A stretch of DNA of 52,505 nucleotides from JACPLA01 sp035291905 (GCA_035291905.1 DATDRF010000099.1:1-52505), one strand, 5' to 3'. Positions 1 to 8,860 are shown, numbered from the stretch's first letter. The notes: a model not told the origin generated them from the sequence alone. Translations and numbers: made by a program.

Positions 1-1
1 G

Positions 2-877
2 CAGCTGCAGTCAAACACGGGGCAGGTTGGGCAGCGTTTGGATAACGCAGCCCGTGTCATCCAGGACGTTCAGAACAAACTCGGTGAATTGGGGAAAGCG
101 ACACAGGAGATAAAAGAACTTGGTCAAAGCGTTTCAAAGCTTGAAGAAATGCTTCAGGCCCCAAAACTCCGCGGCGGATTGGGAGAACTCCTGCTCGAGG
201 ACCTTCTGAAGCAGGTATTGCCAACGGGTTCATACGAGATGCAGTACTCGTTCAAGAACGGCCAGAAAGTCGATGCCATTATTCGCACATCGGGGGGGCT
301 CGTATCCGTGGATGCCAAATTTCCGTTTGAAAATTTCAGGAAGATGCTCGAAGGGAAAAGCGATCAGGACAAAAGAACGGCCCAGCGGGCTTTTCATTCC
401 GACGTCCGTAAACATATTGATGCGATCGCCACGAAGTACGTTAGAACGGACGAGGGAACCTACGATTTTGCATTGATGTATATCCCGGCCGAGAATATCT
501 ATTACGAAACAATTATCAAGGATGACCTGCTGGGCGAAAGCGAGAGTTTGCATTCCTATTCCATCCAGAGGCACGTTGTTCCGGTCTCTCCGAACAGCTT
601 CTACGCCCATTTGATGGTCATCGCACTCGGTTTTAAGGGATTGTTGATCGAGAAAAACGCGAAGGAGATTCAGCAGTATCTTCAGCGTCTTGTCCTTGAG
701 CTGAAAAAATTCTCCGACCTGTTTGAGACCCTGGGGATGCAGCTCAACAACGCAAAGAACAATTTTGACAAAGCGGACAAACAGCTTGCGAGCTTCACGG
801 ATCGGCTTGAGAGCATTCAGGCATCTCCGGGGGAGGATAAGCCCTCACAATTGAGTCTGCTTTCCGGCGAGCAATGA
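2..877 (+). CDS. rmuC: RmuC family protein, C-terminal part (5' end outside window)
   Basis: The reading frame is open from the window edge, so the gene is cut at its start and about 291 residues are visible. The visible part begins in a coiled-coil-like stretch and continues into the RmuC nuclease-like domain, with the family stretches 'PKLRGGLGE', 'VDAKFPFENF' and 'YIPAENIYYE'. RmuC proteins are predicted restriction-endonuclease-fold proteins that limit DNA rearrangement; the biochemical activity is not settled. A TTG at 38 is in frame, but nothing marks it as the true start. The next gene lies 73 bases downstream. Confidence 0.9.
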   Translation, partial: QLQSNTGQVGQRLDNAARVIQDVQNKLGELGKATQEIKELGQSVSKLEEMLQAPKLRGGLGELLLEDLLKQVLPTGSYEMQYSFKNGQKVDAIIRTSGGLVSVDAKFPFENFRKMLEGKSDQDKRTAQRAFHSDVRKHIDAIATKYVRTDEGTYDFALMYIPAENIYYETIIKDDLLGESESLHSYSIQRHVVPVSPNSFYAHLMVIALGFKGLLIEKNAKEIQQYLQRLVLELKKFSDLFETLGMQLNNAKNNFDKADKQLASFTDRLESIQASPGEDKPSQLSLLSGEQ

Positions 878-950
878 CGGCTTTCTGCCTTGCTTTTCGG
901 TGTTGTTTTTGGGATATTCCGAACGTTAAAAACAGACGAGGGAGGTTCTT

Positions 951-1748
951 ATGGAAGGTAGTTCAAGTGAAGGGAAGCCGCTGCAATGGAAGTGGGTGGT
1001 TGTTGGAGTTGTAGTCGGGGTCGTGATTGCCGGCGCTTCATTCTTTATCGTCATGCCCACGTTCAATAGCATCCCGATTCAATCGCTCGTTCTCCTTTCC
1101 GGGTTTGTTATCACAGGAGCGATTGTCGGGTACGCCTCGCCGGGAGTGACCATCAGAGAGGCAAGCGTGGCAGGCGGAATGGTCGCTCTCATCATGATTG
1201 TGCTCCTCTATGCCTCAGGACAGGCATTGGGACAGGATCTGCTTCGCAACCTTCTGCTTCTTGTATTCGGGTTCGGTCTCAGCTGGATCGGTGCCTGGGT
1301 GGGTGAGAAATTGCAGGGGAGTGAAGGACACGACGAAAGTGAAACGAAGCGGCTGTTTACCGACGTGCAGGCAAAGTGGGTCATCATCGGTGTTATCCTC
1401 GGATTTGTTCTGAACGTGCTCGGGGTCTTTCTCGTTGCACCGCTTTTCAATGTCAGTCTCAATGCAGCGTTTGGAGCCTTCCTCATCAGCCTCGCCGTCA
1501 CAGGATTCATCGTTGCATATAAATCCCCGGGTGTCACCCTCAAGGAGCCCGCGATCGCCGGTTTCCTCGCAGTGCTGCTGGATTGGTCGTTCCTCGAATT
1601 CATGCTCGAACTGCATGTTGAAGGTGGTTACCTCGCCTTCGGCCTGATTCTTGGATTCTGCCTCAACCTGTTTGGAGCCTGGCTTGGCGAGAAGTATCAG
1701 ATGTCCATGGAATCGAAAGCGACGGATTCCCTGGCCGCTTCGGCCTAG
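951..1748 (+). CDS. Internally duplicated integral membrane protein of unknown function
   Basis: I do not recognise the family. The 265-residue protein consists of two similar halves, residues about 13-122 and 141-250, joined by a short polar linker. Each half starts with KWV and a hydrophobic helix, has a central SPGVT(I/L)(R/K)E motif (63-70 and 192-199), and ends in GAW(V/L)GEK (114-120 and 242-248). Each half seems to hold about four membrane helices. There is no cleavable signal peptide. A strong Shine-Dalgarno GGGAGG lies six bases before the ATG. A terminator follows directly, so the gene is probably monocistronic. It could be a small transporter or a DUF membrane protein; no function is claimed. 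Confidence 0.85.
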   Translation: MEGSSSEGKPLQWKWVVVGVVVGVVIAGASFFIVMPTFNSIPIQSLVLLSGFVITGAIVGYASPGVTIREASVAGGMVALIMIVLLYASGQALGQDLLRNLLLLVFGFGLSWIGAWVGEKLQGSEGHDESETKRLFTDVQAKWVIIGVILGFVLNVLGVFLVAPLFNVSLNAAFGAFLISLAVTGFIVAYKSPGVTLKEPAIAGFLAVLLDWSFLEFMLELHVEGGYLAFGLILGFCLNLFGAWLGEKYQMSMESKATDSLAASA

Positions 1749-1768
1749 AGGTCCCGTTCTTTATTCAC

Positions 1769-1802
1769 AAGCCTCTTCCGTACAGGGAAGGGGCTTTTTT
1801 TA
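1769..1802 (+). terminator. Rho-independent terminator after the duplicated membrane protein
   Basis: An 11-bp stem (AAGCCTCTTCC pairing with GGAAGGGGCTT, one G-T pair) with a short loop is followed by a run of Ts. It sits 20 bases after the stop codon at 1748 and separates that gene from pfkA. Confidence 0.85.
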
Positions 1803-1841
1803 TGCATTTTTGGCAAAATAGCATCCAGCGGCGTATTTCTG

Positions 1842-1849
1842 TATCTTTG
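1842..1849 (+). promoter_or_regulatory. Possible Bacteroidota-type -7 element for pfkA
   Basis: TATCTTTG matches the Bacteroidota -7 consensus TAnnTTTG and lies 28 bases before the pfkA start, just past the upstream terminator. No TTTG/TTG is found at the expected 19-21 base spacing upstream, so this is only a candidate. Confidence 0.3.
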
Positions 1850-1877
1850 CTTCGAATTGTAAAAGGTACTTTAGACC

Positions 1878-2969
1878 ATGAAACCTCTCAAGCGAATCGG
1901 TATTCTCACCGGGGGTGGAGACTGCCCGGGCCTTAACGCAGTGATCCGAAGTGTGGCAAAGCCCGCAATAACTTACTTCGGAGCAACCGTTGTCGGTATC
2001 GAGGATGGATTCGAGGGGCTGGTGGAAGGGAGAAAAAGGGAACTGGAGAGAAAGGACATTACCGGTCTGCTCAGCCTCGGCGGAACCATCCTCGGGACGT
2101 CGAACAAAGGGGACCCGTTTCACTATCCGGTTGAAACAAAGGATGGAATCGAGGTGCGGGATTGCTCGGACCGGGCGATCCAGCACTACAGAGAATGGGG
2201 CCTCGACGTCCTTGTGGCAATCGGAGGGGACGGCACGATGCACATTGTCGACAAGTTCACCGACATGGGATTTCATTTTGTCGGCGTTCCCAAGACGATT
2301 GACAACGATCTTTCATCGACCGACATCACGTTCGGATACGACTCGGCACTATCGGTGGCAACAGATGCGATTGACCGGCTTCATACAACGGCATCAGCAC
2401 ACCACCGGGTGATGGTTATTGAGGTAATGGGACGATATGCCGGCTGGATCGCGTTGGGAGCAGGGCTTGCAGGCGGAGCTGATGTTATTCTGATTCCGGA
2501 AATTCCTTTTCACTGGGATAGAGTATTTGAGTACGTCAGGGAGCGCAACTTCAGCGGGGGACGTTTTAGCATTGTTTGTGTGGCCGAAGGAGCCAAGCCG
2601 GCTGATGGCGATCTCGTGGTGAAGGAAAAAGACAAGAAAAGGACCGATCCCGTCAGGTTGGGCGGTATAGGAGAGCTGGTCGGCAGGAGGATTACCGAGG
2701 GAACGGGACTTGAGACACGCGTAACGGTACTCGGCCACGTTCAGCGCGGAGGAAGTCCGACACCGTACGACCGGATCCTTGCGACCCGATTCGGTTCCAT
2801 GGCGCTCCAAATAGCCTCGCAAGGAAGATTCGGACACATGGTCGCCCTTCGCGGTTCAGATGTCATCGCCGTCCCTGTCAAGGAGGCAATCATAAAGTTG
2901 AGGACGGTCCCTCCCGATTCGCAATTGATACTGGCTGCACGGGCCGTTGGGACCTGCTTTGGGGACTGA
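1878..2969 (+). CDS. pfkA: 6-phosphofructokinase, group III-like (Gly/Lys signature)
   Basis: This enzyme phosphorylates fructose-6-phosphate, the committed step of glycolysis. The 363-residue protein has the PFK signatures GGDCPGLNAVIR (13-24), GGDGT (116-120), PKTIDND (138-144), MGRYAGW and GHVQRGGSPT. The Gly in GGDGT is typical of ATP-using enzymes, where PPi-dependent ones have Asp. The Lys in PKTIDND is the residue found in PPi-dependent and 'mixed-substrate' group III enzymes. The pair suggests a group III enzyme, probably ATP-dependent but without classical allosteric control. Its stop overlaps the start of the next gene (TGATG), so it heads an operon running into rtcB. Confidence 0.93.
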   Translation: MKPLKRIGILTGGGDCPGLNAVIRSVAKPAITYFGATVVGIEDGFEGLVEGRKRELERKDITGLLSLGGTILGTSNKGDPFHYPVETKDGIEVRDCSDRAIQHYREWGLDVLVAIGGDGTMHIVDKFTDMGFHFVGVPKTIDNDLSSTDITFGYDSALSVATDAIDRLHTTASAHHRVMVIEVMGRYAGWIALGAGLAGGADVILIPEIPFHWDRVFEYVRERNFSGGRFSIVCVAEGAKPADGDLVVKEKDKKRTDPVRLGGIGELVGRRITEGTGLETRVTVLGHVQRGGSPTPYDRILATRFGSMALQIASQGRFGHMVALRGSDVIAVPVKEAIIKLRTVPPDSQLILAARAVGTCFGD

Positions 2970-4000
2970 TGAAGGCGTACTTCGTCACAAGGTTTGGTCC
3001 TCCCGAGGTTCTGAAGATTCGCGAGGTCCCGCGTCCTGAACCGGGAAAGGGGGATGTCCTCGTTCGTGTGAAGTGCATCGGCCTCAACTTCGCCGAAGTT
3101 TTCGGCAGGCTTGGCGTCTATCCGGGAATACCCGATCCTCCTTTTGTTCCTGGCATTGAGTGTTCCGGCGTCATTGAATCTATCGGTGCCGGGGTGAAAG
3201 GCTTGAAGCGCGGCGATCGGGTGATGGTTTTCAGCAAGCAAGGTTCGTACGCAGAATATGTTTGCACGCGTGCTGAGTATGTCCTCAGGATGCCCAAGAA
3301 CATGTCATTCGATGTCGGTGCTTCGCTCAACGTCGCGTACTTCTCGGCATACCACGGGCTCATCACCCTCGCAAACCTCAGAAAGGGAGAGAAAGTCCTG
3401 GTCCATGCCGCCGCAGGGGGCGTTGGGACGGCAGCCATTCAAATCGGGAAGTATCTCGGCGCTGAGATCTTTGCAACTGTCGGCTCCGACGCGAAAATGG
3501 AAATGGTGAAACAGCAGGGGGCCGATCATGTGGTGAATTATCGGACAAACGATTTTGCGCAGTACGTGAGGACAGAAAGCAGCGGATATGGCGTCGATAT
3601 TGTCCTGGATTCGGTCGGAGGCTCAGTGTTCAAGAAAGGATGGTGGCTCCTGGCACCGATGGGCCGCTATGTCCTTTTCGGTTTTGCGGCAGTTACGGGC
3701 AAACGGTCGATCAATAAACTCAGGGCGTTCAAACAGGCAATCAGCATGCCGTGGATCTTTCCGCCCGGAATTGTCTCAAGGAATGTGTCGTTGATGGGAT
3801 TCAACCTCTATTTTCTGACTCATAAGGTCGCTTATTTTCAAGCAATGGCGGAAACCATCATGCGGTGGTACAGGCGAAAGATCATTCGGCCTGTTCTGGG
3901 GAGGAAATTCACGTTTGACCGGATTGTCGACGCCCATGCATTCCTGCAGTCCCGCAACAGCGTCGGAAAGGTGGTCGTCGAAGTGGAAGGCGGGCGATGA
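2969..4000 (+). CDS. Zinc-independent MDR oxidoreductase (quinone oxidoreductase / VAT-1-like)
   Basis: A 343-residue medium-chain dehydrogenase/reductase. The N-terminal GroES-like domain has 'VPGIECSGVIESIGAGV' but lacks the Cys/His zinc ligands of true alcohol dehydrogenases. The Rossmann domain has the AAAGGVGTAAIQ nucleotide-binding loop (about residue 150). These features fit NADPH:quinone oxidoreductase or VAT-1-like enzymes; the substrate cannot be read from sequence. The start overlaps the pfkA stop and the stop overlaps aat by four bases, so translation is probably coupled along the operon. Confidence 0.85.
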   Translation: MKAYFVTRFGPPEVLKIREVPRPEPGKGDVLVRVKCIGLNFAEVFGRLGVYPGIPDPPFVPGIECSGVIESIGAGVKGLKRGDRVMVFSKQGSYAEYVCTRAEYVLRMPKNMSFDVGASLNVAYFSAYHGLITLANLRKGEKVLVHAAAGGVGTAAIQIGKYLGAEIFATVGSDAKMEMVKQQGADHVVNYRTNDFAQYVRTESSGYGVDIVLDSVGGSVFKKGWWLLAPMGRYVLFGFAAVTGKRSINKLRAFKQAISMPWIFPPGIVSRNVSLMGFNLYFLTHKVAYFQAMAETIMRWYRRKIIRPVLGRKFTFDRIVDAHAFLQSRNSVGKVVVEVEGGR

Positions 4001-4596
4001 CAGGCAGGAATTCCCACCGGGGTACCATTGATTCACGGTTTCTCCTTGATGCTTACTGCAGCGGATTCTTTCCGATGGCCGAGCCCGAAACAGGAGAGAT
4101 CCAATGGTTTTCACCCGATCCGCGCGGTATCATTGAACTTTCGGCGTTCACAATTCCCCGGAGCCTTCGACAGACCATCAGAAAAGGAATGATGGAAGTA
4201 CGTATCAACGGGTGCTTTGAGACCATTATGCGCGAATGTGCCCGGAGGGAGGAAACCTGGATTTCTGAAGATCTTATCCGCAGTTATGTCAGGCTTCACG
4301 AGCTTGGATTCGCACACAGTATCGAATCATGGGTCGGTCAGGAATTGGCGGGAGGATTGTACGGAGTGGCGATCGGAGGAGCTTTTTTTGGCGAATCGAT
4401 GGTCTCGCTCCGGCGTGACGCCTCCAAAGTTGCCCTTGCAGCCCTTGTTGAGCGGCTCAACCAGCGCGGATTTGAGCTGTTGGACACGCAATACATGACC
4501 CCGCACCTCAAACGATTCGGAGGGAGGGAGATTCCCCGGGCCGAGTACGTGAAACGTCTTGATGCGGCGATCAGAAAACAATGTACATTCACATGA
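3997..4596 (+). CDS. aat: Leucyl/phenylalanyl-tRNA--protein transferase
   Basis: Aat transfers Leu or Phe from charged tRNA to N-terminal Arg/Lys of proteins, making N-degrons for ClpS/ClpAP. Family motifs are GFFPMAE, WFSPDPRG, ESW-GQELAGGLYGVAIGGAFFGESM and LDTQYMTPHLKRFGG. At 199 residues it is shorter than the roughly 234-residue E. coli enzyme, mostly at the N-terminus. The ATG overlaps the preceding stop by four bases (ATGA). Confidence 0.93.
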   Translation: MTGRNSHRGTIDSRFLLDAYCSGFFPMAEPETGEIQWFSPDPRGIIELSAFTIPRSLRQTIRKGMMEVRINGCFETIMRECARREETWISEDLIRSYVRLHELGFAHSIESWVGQELAGGLYGVAIGGAFFGESMVSLRRDASKVALAALVERLNQRGFELLDTQYMTPHLKRFGGREIPRAEYVKRLDAAIRKQCTFT

Positions 4597-4612
4597 TCAT
4601 GGATCAGATCCT

Positions 4613-5524
4613 ATGAACAATGTCCATAACGAACCCGTCATCACCGGAACGAGTTTTGCCGGACTTGGCACTCCGAAAAAAGGAAAAGTGCGTGACCTCT
4701 ATGATCTGGGCGATTCCCTTCTCATTGTCGCGACCGACCGCCTCTCCGCCTACGATGTGATTTTGCCGCAGGGGATTCCGTTTAAAGGAAAGGTCCTGAC
4801 AAAGATCTCAGAGTTCTGGTTTGACAAAACGCAGGAAATCATTCCCAACCATCTCACTTCGACGATTGTCTATGATTACCCTTCCCCCTGCAAGCCCTAT
4901 TGGGATCAACTGAGCGACAGGAGCATGTTGGTGAAAAAAACCAAGCCGCTCCCCGTTGAGTGTGTGGTTCGGGGATACCTGTCGGGATCGGGATGGAACG
5001 ACTACCGGGAGAGCGGGAGCGTGTGCGGAGTTGCATTGCCAAAAGGCCTGGCAGAATCCGCAAAACTTTCAGAGCCGATTTTCACGCCCGCCACCAAGGA
5101 GGAGGTTGGAGTGCATGATCAAAACATCTCATTTGAGCAAATGGCCTCAATTGTTGGAAAAGAGATCGCGACGAGAGTAAGGGATTTCACCATCGCGGTG
5201 TATCTCAGCGCGTCGAAAATTGCGGAAAGCAAGGGGATCATTATTGCCGACACGAAAATGGAATTTGGAATCGACGCTTCCGGAAATCTTATTCTCATCG
5301 ATGAGCTGCTCACGCCCGATTCTTCCCGGTTCTGGCCGAAAGACCGGTACATGCCCGGGAAAGCGCAACCGAGCTATGACAAACAGTTTGTCCGCGATTA
5401 CCTTCTCTCGATAGACTTCAATAAGAAACCGCCTGGTCCGAAGTTGCCTGAGGAGGTCATTTTCAAGACTTCGGCGCTCTATCTCGAGGCATTGCGGATA
5501 CTCACCGGTAAGACACTCATCTAG
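4613..5524 (+). CDS. purC: SAICAR synthetase
   Basis: PurC joins aspartate to CAIR in de novo purine synthesis using ATP. Its 303 residues match the longer, eukaryote-like form rather than the roughly 237-residue E. coli form. Motifs are GKVRDLYDLGD, ATDRLSAYD, PVECVVRGYLSGSGW, DTKMEFG and LIDELLTPDSSRFWP. The frame is open further upstream to 4559, inside aat, but the ATG at 4613 gives the expected N-terminus and avoids a long overlap. It is a lone purine gene in a mixed operon. Confidence 0.95.
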   Translation: MNNVHNEPVITGTSFAGLGTPKKGKVRDLYDLGDSLLIVATDRLSAYDVILPQGIPFKGKVLTKISEFWFDKTQEIIPNHLTSTIVYDYPSPCKPYWDQLSDRSMLVKKTKPLPVECVVRGYLSGSGWNDYRESGSVCGVALPKGLAESAKLSEPIFTPATKEEVGVHDQNISFEQMASIVGKEIATRVRDFTIAVYLSASKIAESKGIIIADTKMEFGIDASGNLILIDELLTPDSSRFWPKDRYMPGKAQPSYDKQFVRDYLLSIDFNKKPPGPKLPEEVIFKTSALYLEALRILTGKTLI

Positions 5525-5541
5525 CTGTCCTGGACAAACGC

Positions 5542-5964
5542 ATGGAGCCCGGATATCGCATCCTCGACCATCCGGCCGATATTGGAATCGAGTCGTGGGG
5601 CTCGACATTTGCAGAAGCATTGTCGATGGCCGTCTCGGGCCTTGCCTCTATTCTGGTTGATCCCGCAACCGTCGAACCAACGGAACAGAAATTCATTTCC
5701 GTCTCCGCACCAGACAGCGAAGCGCTTGTTGTCAGAATGCTTTCTGAAGTCCTTTTTCTTTTCGACGCCCAGCTTTTTGTACCAAAGAGTCTGACGGTAA
5801 CGTCCGATTCCGTCACAAGCCTGCAAGGAACTGTGAACGGAGAGCCTCTCCGCGAAGGCAAGCACCGAATGCGAATGGATGTCAAGGCCGTAACGTACCA
5901 TCAGGTTTCCGTCCGCCGTCAGGCAGGCGCGGGGATTTTCATCACAGCGTATCTTGACATTTGA
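5542..5964 (+). CDS. Archease, RtcB ligase activator
   Basis: This 140-residue protein begins YRILDHPADIGIESWG, the archease hallmark with an acidic metal site, and ends GAGIFITAYLDI, close to the family's usual D-[IL] end. Archease speeds guanylylation and turnover of RtcB RNA ligase. The rtcB start codon lies at or just after its stop, so the two are almost certainly made together. That pairing is common in archaea and some bacteria and supports the call. Confidence 0.93.
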   Translation: MEPGYRILDHPADIGIESWGSTFAEALSMAVSGLASILVDPATVEPTEQKFISVSAPDSEALVVRMLSEVLFLFDAQLFVPKSLTVTSDSVTSLQGTVNGEPLREGKHRMRMDVKAVTYHQVSVRRQAGAGIFITAYLDI

Positions 5965-5966
5965 AA

Positions 5967-7391
5967 ATGATTCGACGTCTGGGTCCCTATAGGTATCTCA
6001 TACCGAAGTCGTTCATGCATGGAATGACGGTGGAAGGCCTTGTTTTCGCAGATGATGTCCTGATGAAAGCCATTGAGCAAGACCTGACGATGCAGCAGAT
6101 TGCGAACGTCGCGACGTTGCCGGGTCTTGTCGGACGATCGCTTGCAATGCCCGATGCCCATCAGGGATACGGATTCGCAATTGGAGGAGTCGCTGCGGCA
6201 GACATGGAGCGGGGTGTCGTTTCTGCCGGAGGGGTCGGATTTGACATTAATTGCGGCGTACGCCTCCTTGCATCTCCATTCTCGGCGGAGGATGTAAGGA
6301 AGAAGGTTGATCCGCTTCTCGATCGGCTTTTTCGCGACATCCCGTGTGGTGCCGGAAAGCGGGGAATGGTGGGCTTGACCGTCGGGGAATTGGATAACGT
6401 GCTTGAGGAGGGAGCCCATTGGGCGGTGAGACAGGGATTTGGGATTTCACGTGACCTTGGCTTCATCGAAGAGACAGGACGGCTCCGATCGACAGATCCT
6501 TCGAAAGTAAGCGATCGGGCGAAACAGCGAGGTCGTGAACAGCTGGGCACACTCGGCTCGGGAAACCATTTCGTGGAAGTGCAGCAGGTCGCCGAGCTCT
6601 TTGACCCGGTCGCAGCAAAAGCCTTCGGGCTCTGTCCGGGGCAGGTGGTCGTGCTCATCCACACGGGTTCACGCGGATTGGGGCATCAGGTATGCACCGA
6701 CTATCTGGATATCATGCAGGAGGCAATGAAAAAGTATGGGATTCATGTCGTTGATCGGCAGTTGGCGTGTGTGCCGATTCGCTCGAAGGAGGGACAGGAT
6801 TATCTTGGCGCAATGGCAGCGGCGGCGAATTTCGCCTTTGCGAACAGGCAGATAATCACCCATGGTGTCCGTTCGGCCTTCAAAAGCTTGTTCGGGGAAG
6901 GGAATCTGAACGTCGTGTACGATGTTGCACACAATATAGCAAAGGAAGAAACCCATGAGGTCGACGGTGAGCTGAAGAGGGTGCTTGTGCATCGAAAGGG
7001 GGCGACGAGGGCGTTTCCGAAACATTCCGCCGGCCTCCCGGAGGAATACTCAGAAGTCGGTCAACCTGTGCTGATCCCGGGAAGCATGGGGACATCTTCC
7101 TATGTCTTGGTCGGAACGGAAAAGGCGATGGAGGAGACATTTGGCTCTTCGTGCCACGGGGCGGGAAGAGCCAAGAGCCGTCATGCGGCCAAGAAGGAGA
7201 CGACGGCCGAAGAACTCATCGAGCGGCTGAATCAAAAAGGAATCAAGGTTCGTGGAGCTTCGAAGAGCGGCCTCACTGAGGAGAGTCCCGAAGCCTACAA
7301 AGACGTCAGCGCGGTTGTCGATGTTGTTGAGAATGCAGGGATCGCACGTAAGGTCGCGAAACTTATTCCCATCGGTGTCATCAAGGGATGA
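5967..7391 (+). CDS. rtcB: RNA-splicing ligase RtcB
   Basis: RtcB joins RNA 2',3'-cyclic phosphate (or 3'-phosphate) ends to 5'-OH ends using GTP and Mn2+. The 474 residues contain DAHQGYGFAIGG (64-75), GFDINCGVRL with metal ligands Asp93 and Cys96, LGTLGSGNHFVEV, HTGSRGLGHQV, YDVAHNIAK and IPGSMGTSSYV. CHGAGRAKSR carries the His that becomes guanylylated. An in-frame TTG at 5961 overlapping the archease stop is an alternative start; the ATG gives the family-like N-terminus. It is likely used for RNA repair or tRNA/rRNA end healing; no Rtc cyclase is nearby. Confidence 0.96.
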   Translation: MIRRLGPYRYLIPKSFMHGMTVEGLVFADDVLMKAIEQDLTMQQIANVATLPGLVGRSLAMPDAHQGYGFAIGGVAAADMERGVVSAGGVGFDINCGVRLLASPFSAEDVRKKVDPLLDRLFRDIPCGAGKRGMVGLTVGELDNVLEEGAHWAVRQGFGISRDLGFIEETGRLRSTDPSKVSDRAKQRGREQLGTLGSGNHFVEVQQVAELFDPVAAKAFGLCPGQVVVLIHTGSRGLGHQVCTDYLDIMQEAMKKYGIHVVDRQLACVPIRSKEGQDYLGAMAAAANFAFANRQIITHGVRSAFKSLFGEGNLNVVYDVAHNIAKEETHEVDGELKRVLVHRKGATRAFPKHSAGLPEEYSEVGQPVLIPGSMGTSSYVLVGTEKAMEETFGSSCHGAGRAKSRHAAKKETTAEELIERLNQKGIKVRGASKSGLTEESPEAYKDVSAVVDVVENAGIARKVAKLIPIGVIKG

Positions 7392-7427
7392 GGCTCTGTC
7401 TTCTCTGTGTCCTCAGTGGTTAACTCT

Positions 7428-7455
7428 TTGTAAATCAGAGTTATTTGTATATATT
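7428..7455 (+). promoter_or_regulatory. Candidate sigma70-type promoter for mrp
   Basis: TTGTAA, a 16-base spacer and TATATT lie 33 bases before the start codon, in the only sizeable gap after rtcB. GGAG at 7479-7482 is the likely ribosome binding site. Position and sequence agree, but this is prediction only. Confidence 0.45.
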
Positions 7456-7487
7456 AGAAATGATTCCTGAAATTACGTGGAGAAGAA

Positions 7488-8579
7488 ATGCTGGATCTTA
7501 CGAAAGAGAATATTCTGCAGGTGCTTCGCCAGGTTCAAGACCCCGATTTACACAGGGACATTGTGACCCTTGGCTTTGTCAAGAAGCTTGAAATCAAAGG
7601 AAAAAATGTTCAGTTCGATCTTGAACTGACAACGCCGGCATGTCCGGTGCGCGATCAGTTCAAGGTCGATTGCGAACGGGTCATTCGGAAAGAGATTCGG
7701 GATGTAGGAAACATCGAGATCGAGATGACATCGAATGTTGTTTCTCATTCAAACGAGCGGAAAGAATCCATTATTCCGGGTGTGAAGAACACCATCGCTG
7801 TTGCAAGCGGGAAGGGGGGGGTGGGGAAGTCTACGGTCGCCGTAAACCTTGCTGTTTCTCTTGCGATGGACGGGGCTCGCGTCGGCCTCGTTGATGCCGA
7901 TATCTATGGGCCGAGTGCTCCATTGATGTTTGGCATTACCGAAAAGCCAAAAATGTCGAACAACAAGCTTCTTCCGTTAGAGGGTCACGGAGTGAAGGTC
8001 ATGTCAATCGGTTTCCTGGTGGACCCGATGCAAGCCGTGATCTGGCGCGGGCCCATGGCGAGCGGAGCAGTGAAGCAGTTTCTATCAGACGTCTCGTGGG
8101 GTGACCTCGATTACCTGGTTTTTGACCTGCCGCCCGGCACCGGTGATATTCAGCTCACGCTTGTCCAGACTATTCCTCTGACCGGGGCGGTGATTGTCAC
8201 CACTCCCCAGGATGTGGCGCTCGCGGATGCAAGGAAGGGGCTGGTGATGTTCAATAAGGTAAACGTCCCGGTGCTGGGGATTGTGGAAAACATGAGCTAC
8301 TATGTGTGCGGTCACTGCGGTCATCGTGAGGATATATTCGATTCCGGGGGTGGTTCGAGGACGGCACAGGAATTGGGAGTTCCATTTCTCGGTGAAATAC
8401 CGATCAACACCGCCATACGTGTCGCAGGGGACAAGGGCAATCCGGTTGTCGTCGCAGACCCGGCATCCAAGCACTCTGAAGTCATTCGACAGATTGCCCG
8501 TAACCTTGCAGCTCAGGTCAGTATCCAGAATGTCAACGGTATTCCGGCGCCGAAGGTGGAGATCCTTCTACCTTCCTGA
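7488..8579 (+). CDS. apbC: Mrp/ApbC family P-loop iron-sulfur carrier
   Basis: This 363-residue protein has an N-terminal MIP18/DUF59 domain (about 1-90) and a Mrp/NBP35 ATPase domain. The ATPase has the deviant Walker A SGKGGVGKST, the VDADIYGPS switch region, and DLPPGTGD. The CxxC pair YVCGHCGH bridges a labile Fe-S cluster between two subunits in this family. It moves assembled clusters to apo-proteins. The NifU-domain scaffold protein directly downstream fits the same role, and Complex I and KorAB elsewhere in the window are plausible customers. Confidence 0.94.
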   Translation: MLDLTKENILQVLRQVQDPDLHRDIVTLGFVKKLEIKGKNVQFDLELTTPACPVRDQFKVDCERVIRKEIRDVGNIEIEMTSNVVSHSNERKESIIPGVKNTIAVASGKGGVGKSTVAVNLAVSLAMDGARVGLVDADIYGPSAPLMFGITEKPKMSNNKLLPLEGHGVKVMSIGFLVDPMQAVIWRGPMASGAVKQFLSDVSWGDLDYLVFDLPPGTGDIQLTLVQTIPLTGAVIVTTPQDVALADARKGLVMFNKVNVPVLGIVENMSYYVCGHCGHREDIFDSGGGSRTAQELGVPFLGEIPINTAIRVAGDKGNPVVVADPASKHSEVIRQIARNLAAQVSIQNVNGIPAPKVEILLPS

Positions 8580-8593
8580 TACGGTGATTCTCC

Positions 8594-8824
8594 ATGTCGA
8601 TGAACGACGCAATTGAACAAAGCCTCGTAAGGATTCGTCCTTACCTTCAGGTGGATGGCGGGGATGTCGAGCTGGTAAAGGTGACCGAGGATGGAATTGT
8701 TGAGGTGCGCCTGACGGGCTCATGTGCCTCGTGTCCAATGTCTTTGATGACACTGCGGGCCGGGATTGAACGCGCGTTGATGCTCGACCATGAAGGGGTC
8801 ATACGGGTCGAGCAGGTGAGATAG
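8594..8824 (+). CDS. NifU-like Fe-S scaffold domain protein
   Basis: A 76-residue stand-alone NifU C-terminal domain with RPYLQVDGGDVELV and GSCASCPMS, whose CxxC binds a cluster at the dimer interface. Such proteins (NfuA/NifU type) deliver Fe-S clusters. It follows mrp by 14 bases and is probably co-transcribed with it. It converges on ftsE with a 36-base gap that holds no clear terminator. Confidence 0.93.
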   Translation: MSMNDAIEQSLVRIRPYLQVDGGDVELVKVTEDGIVEVRLTGSCASCPMSLMTLRAGIERALMLDHEGVIRVEQVR

Positions 8825-8860
8825 GCCCCCTGAAGTCCCTCCCCCGTGCGGTGTTTCTTC

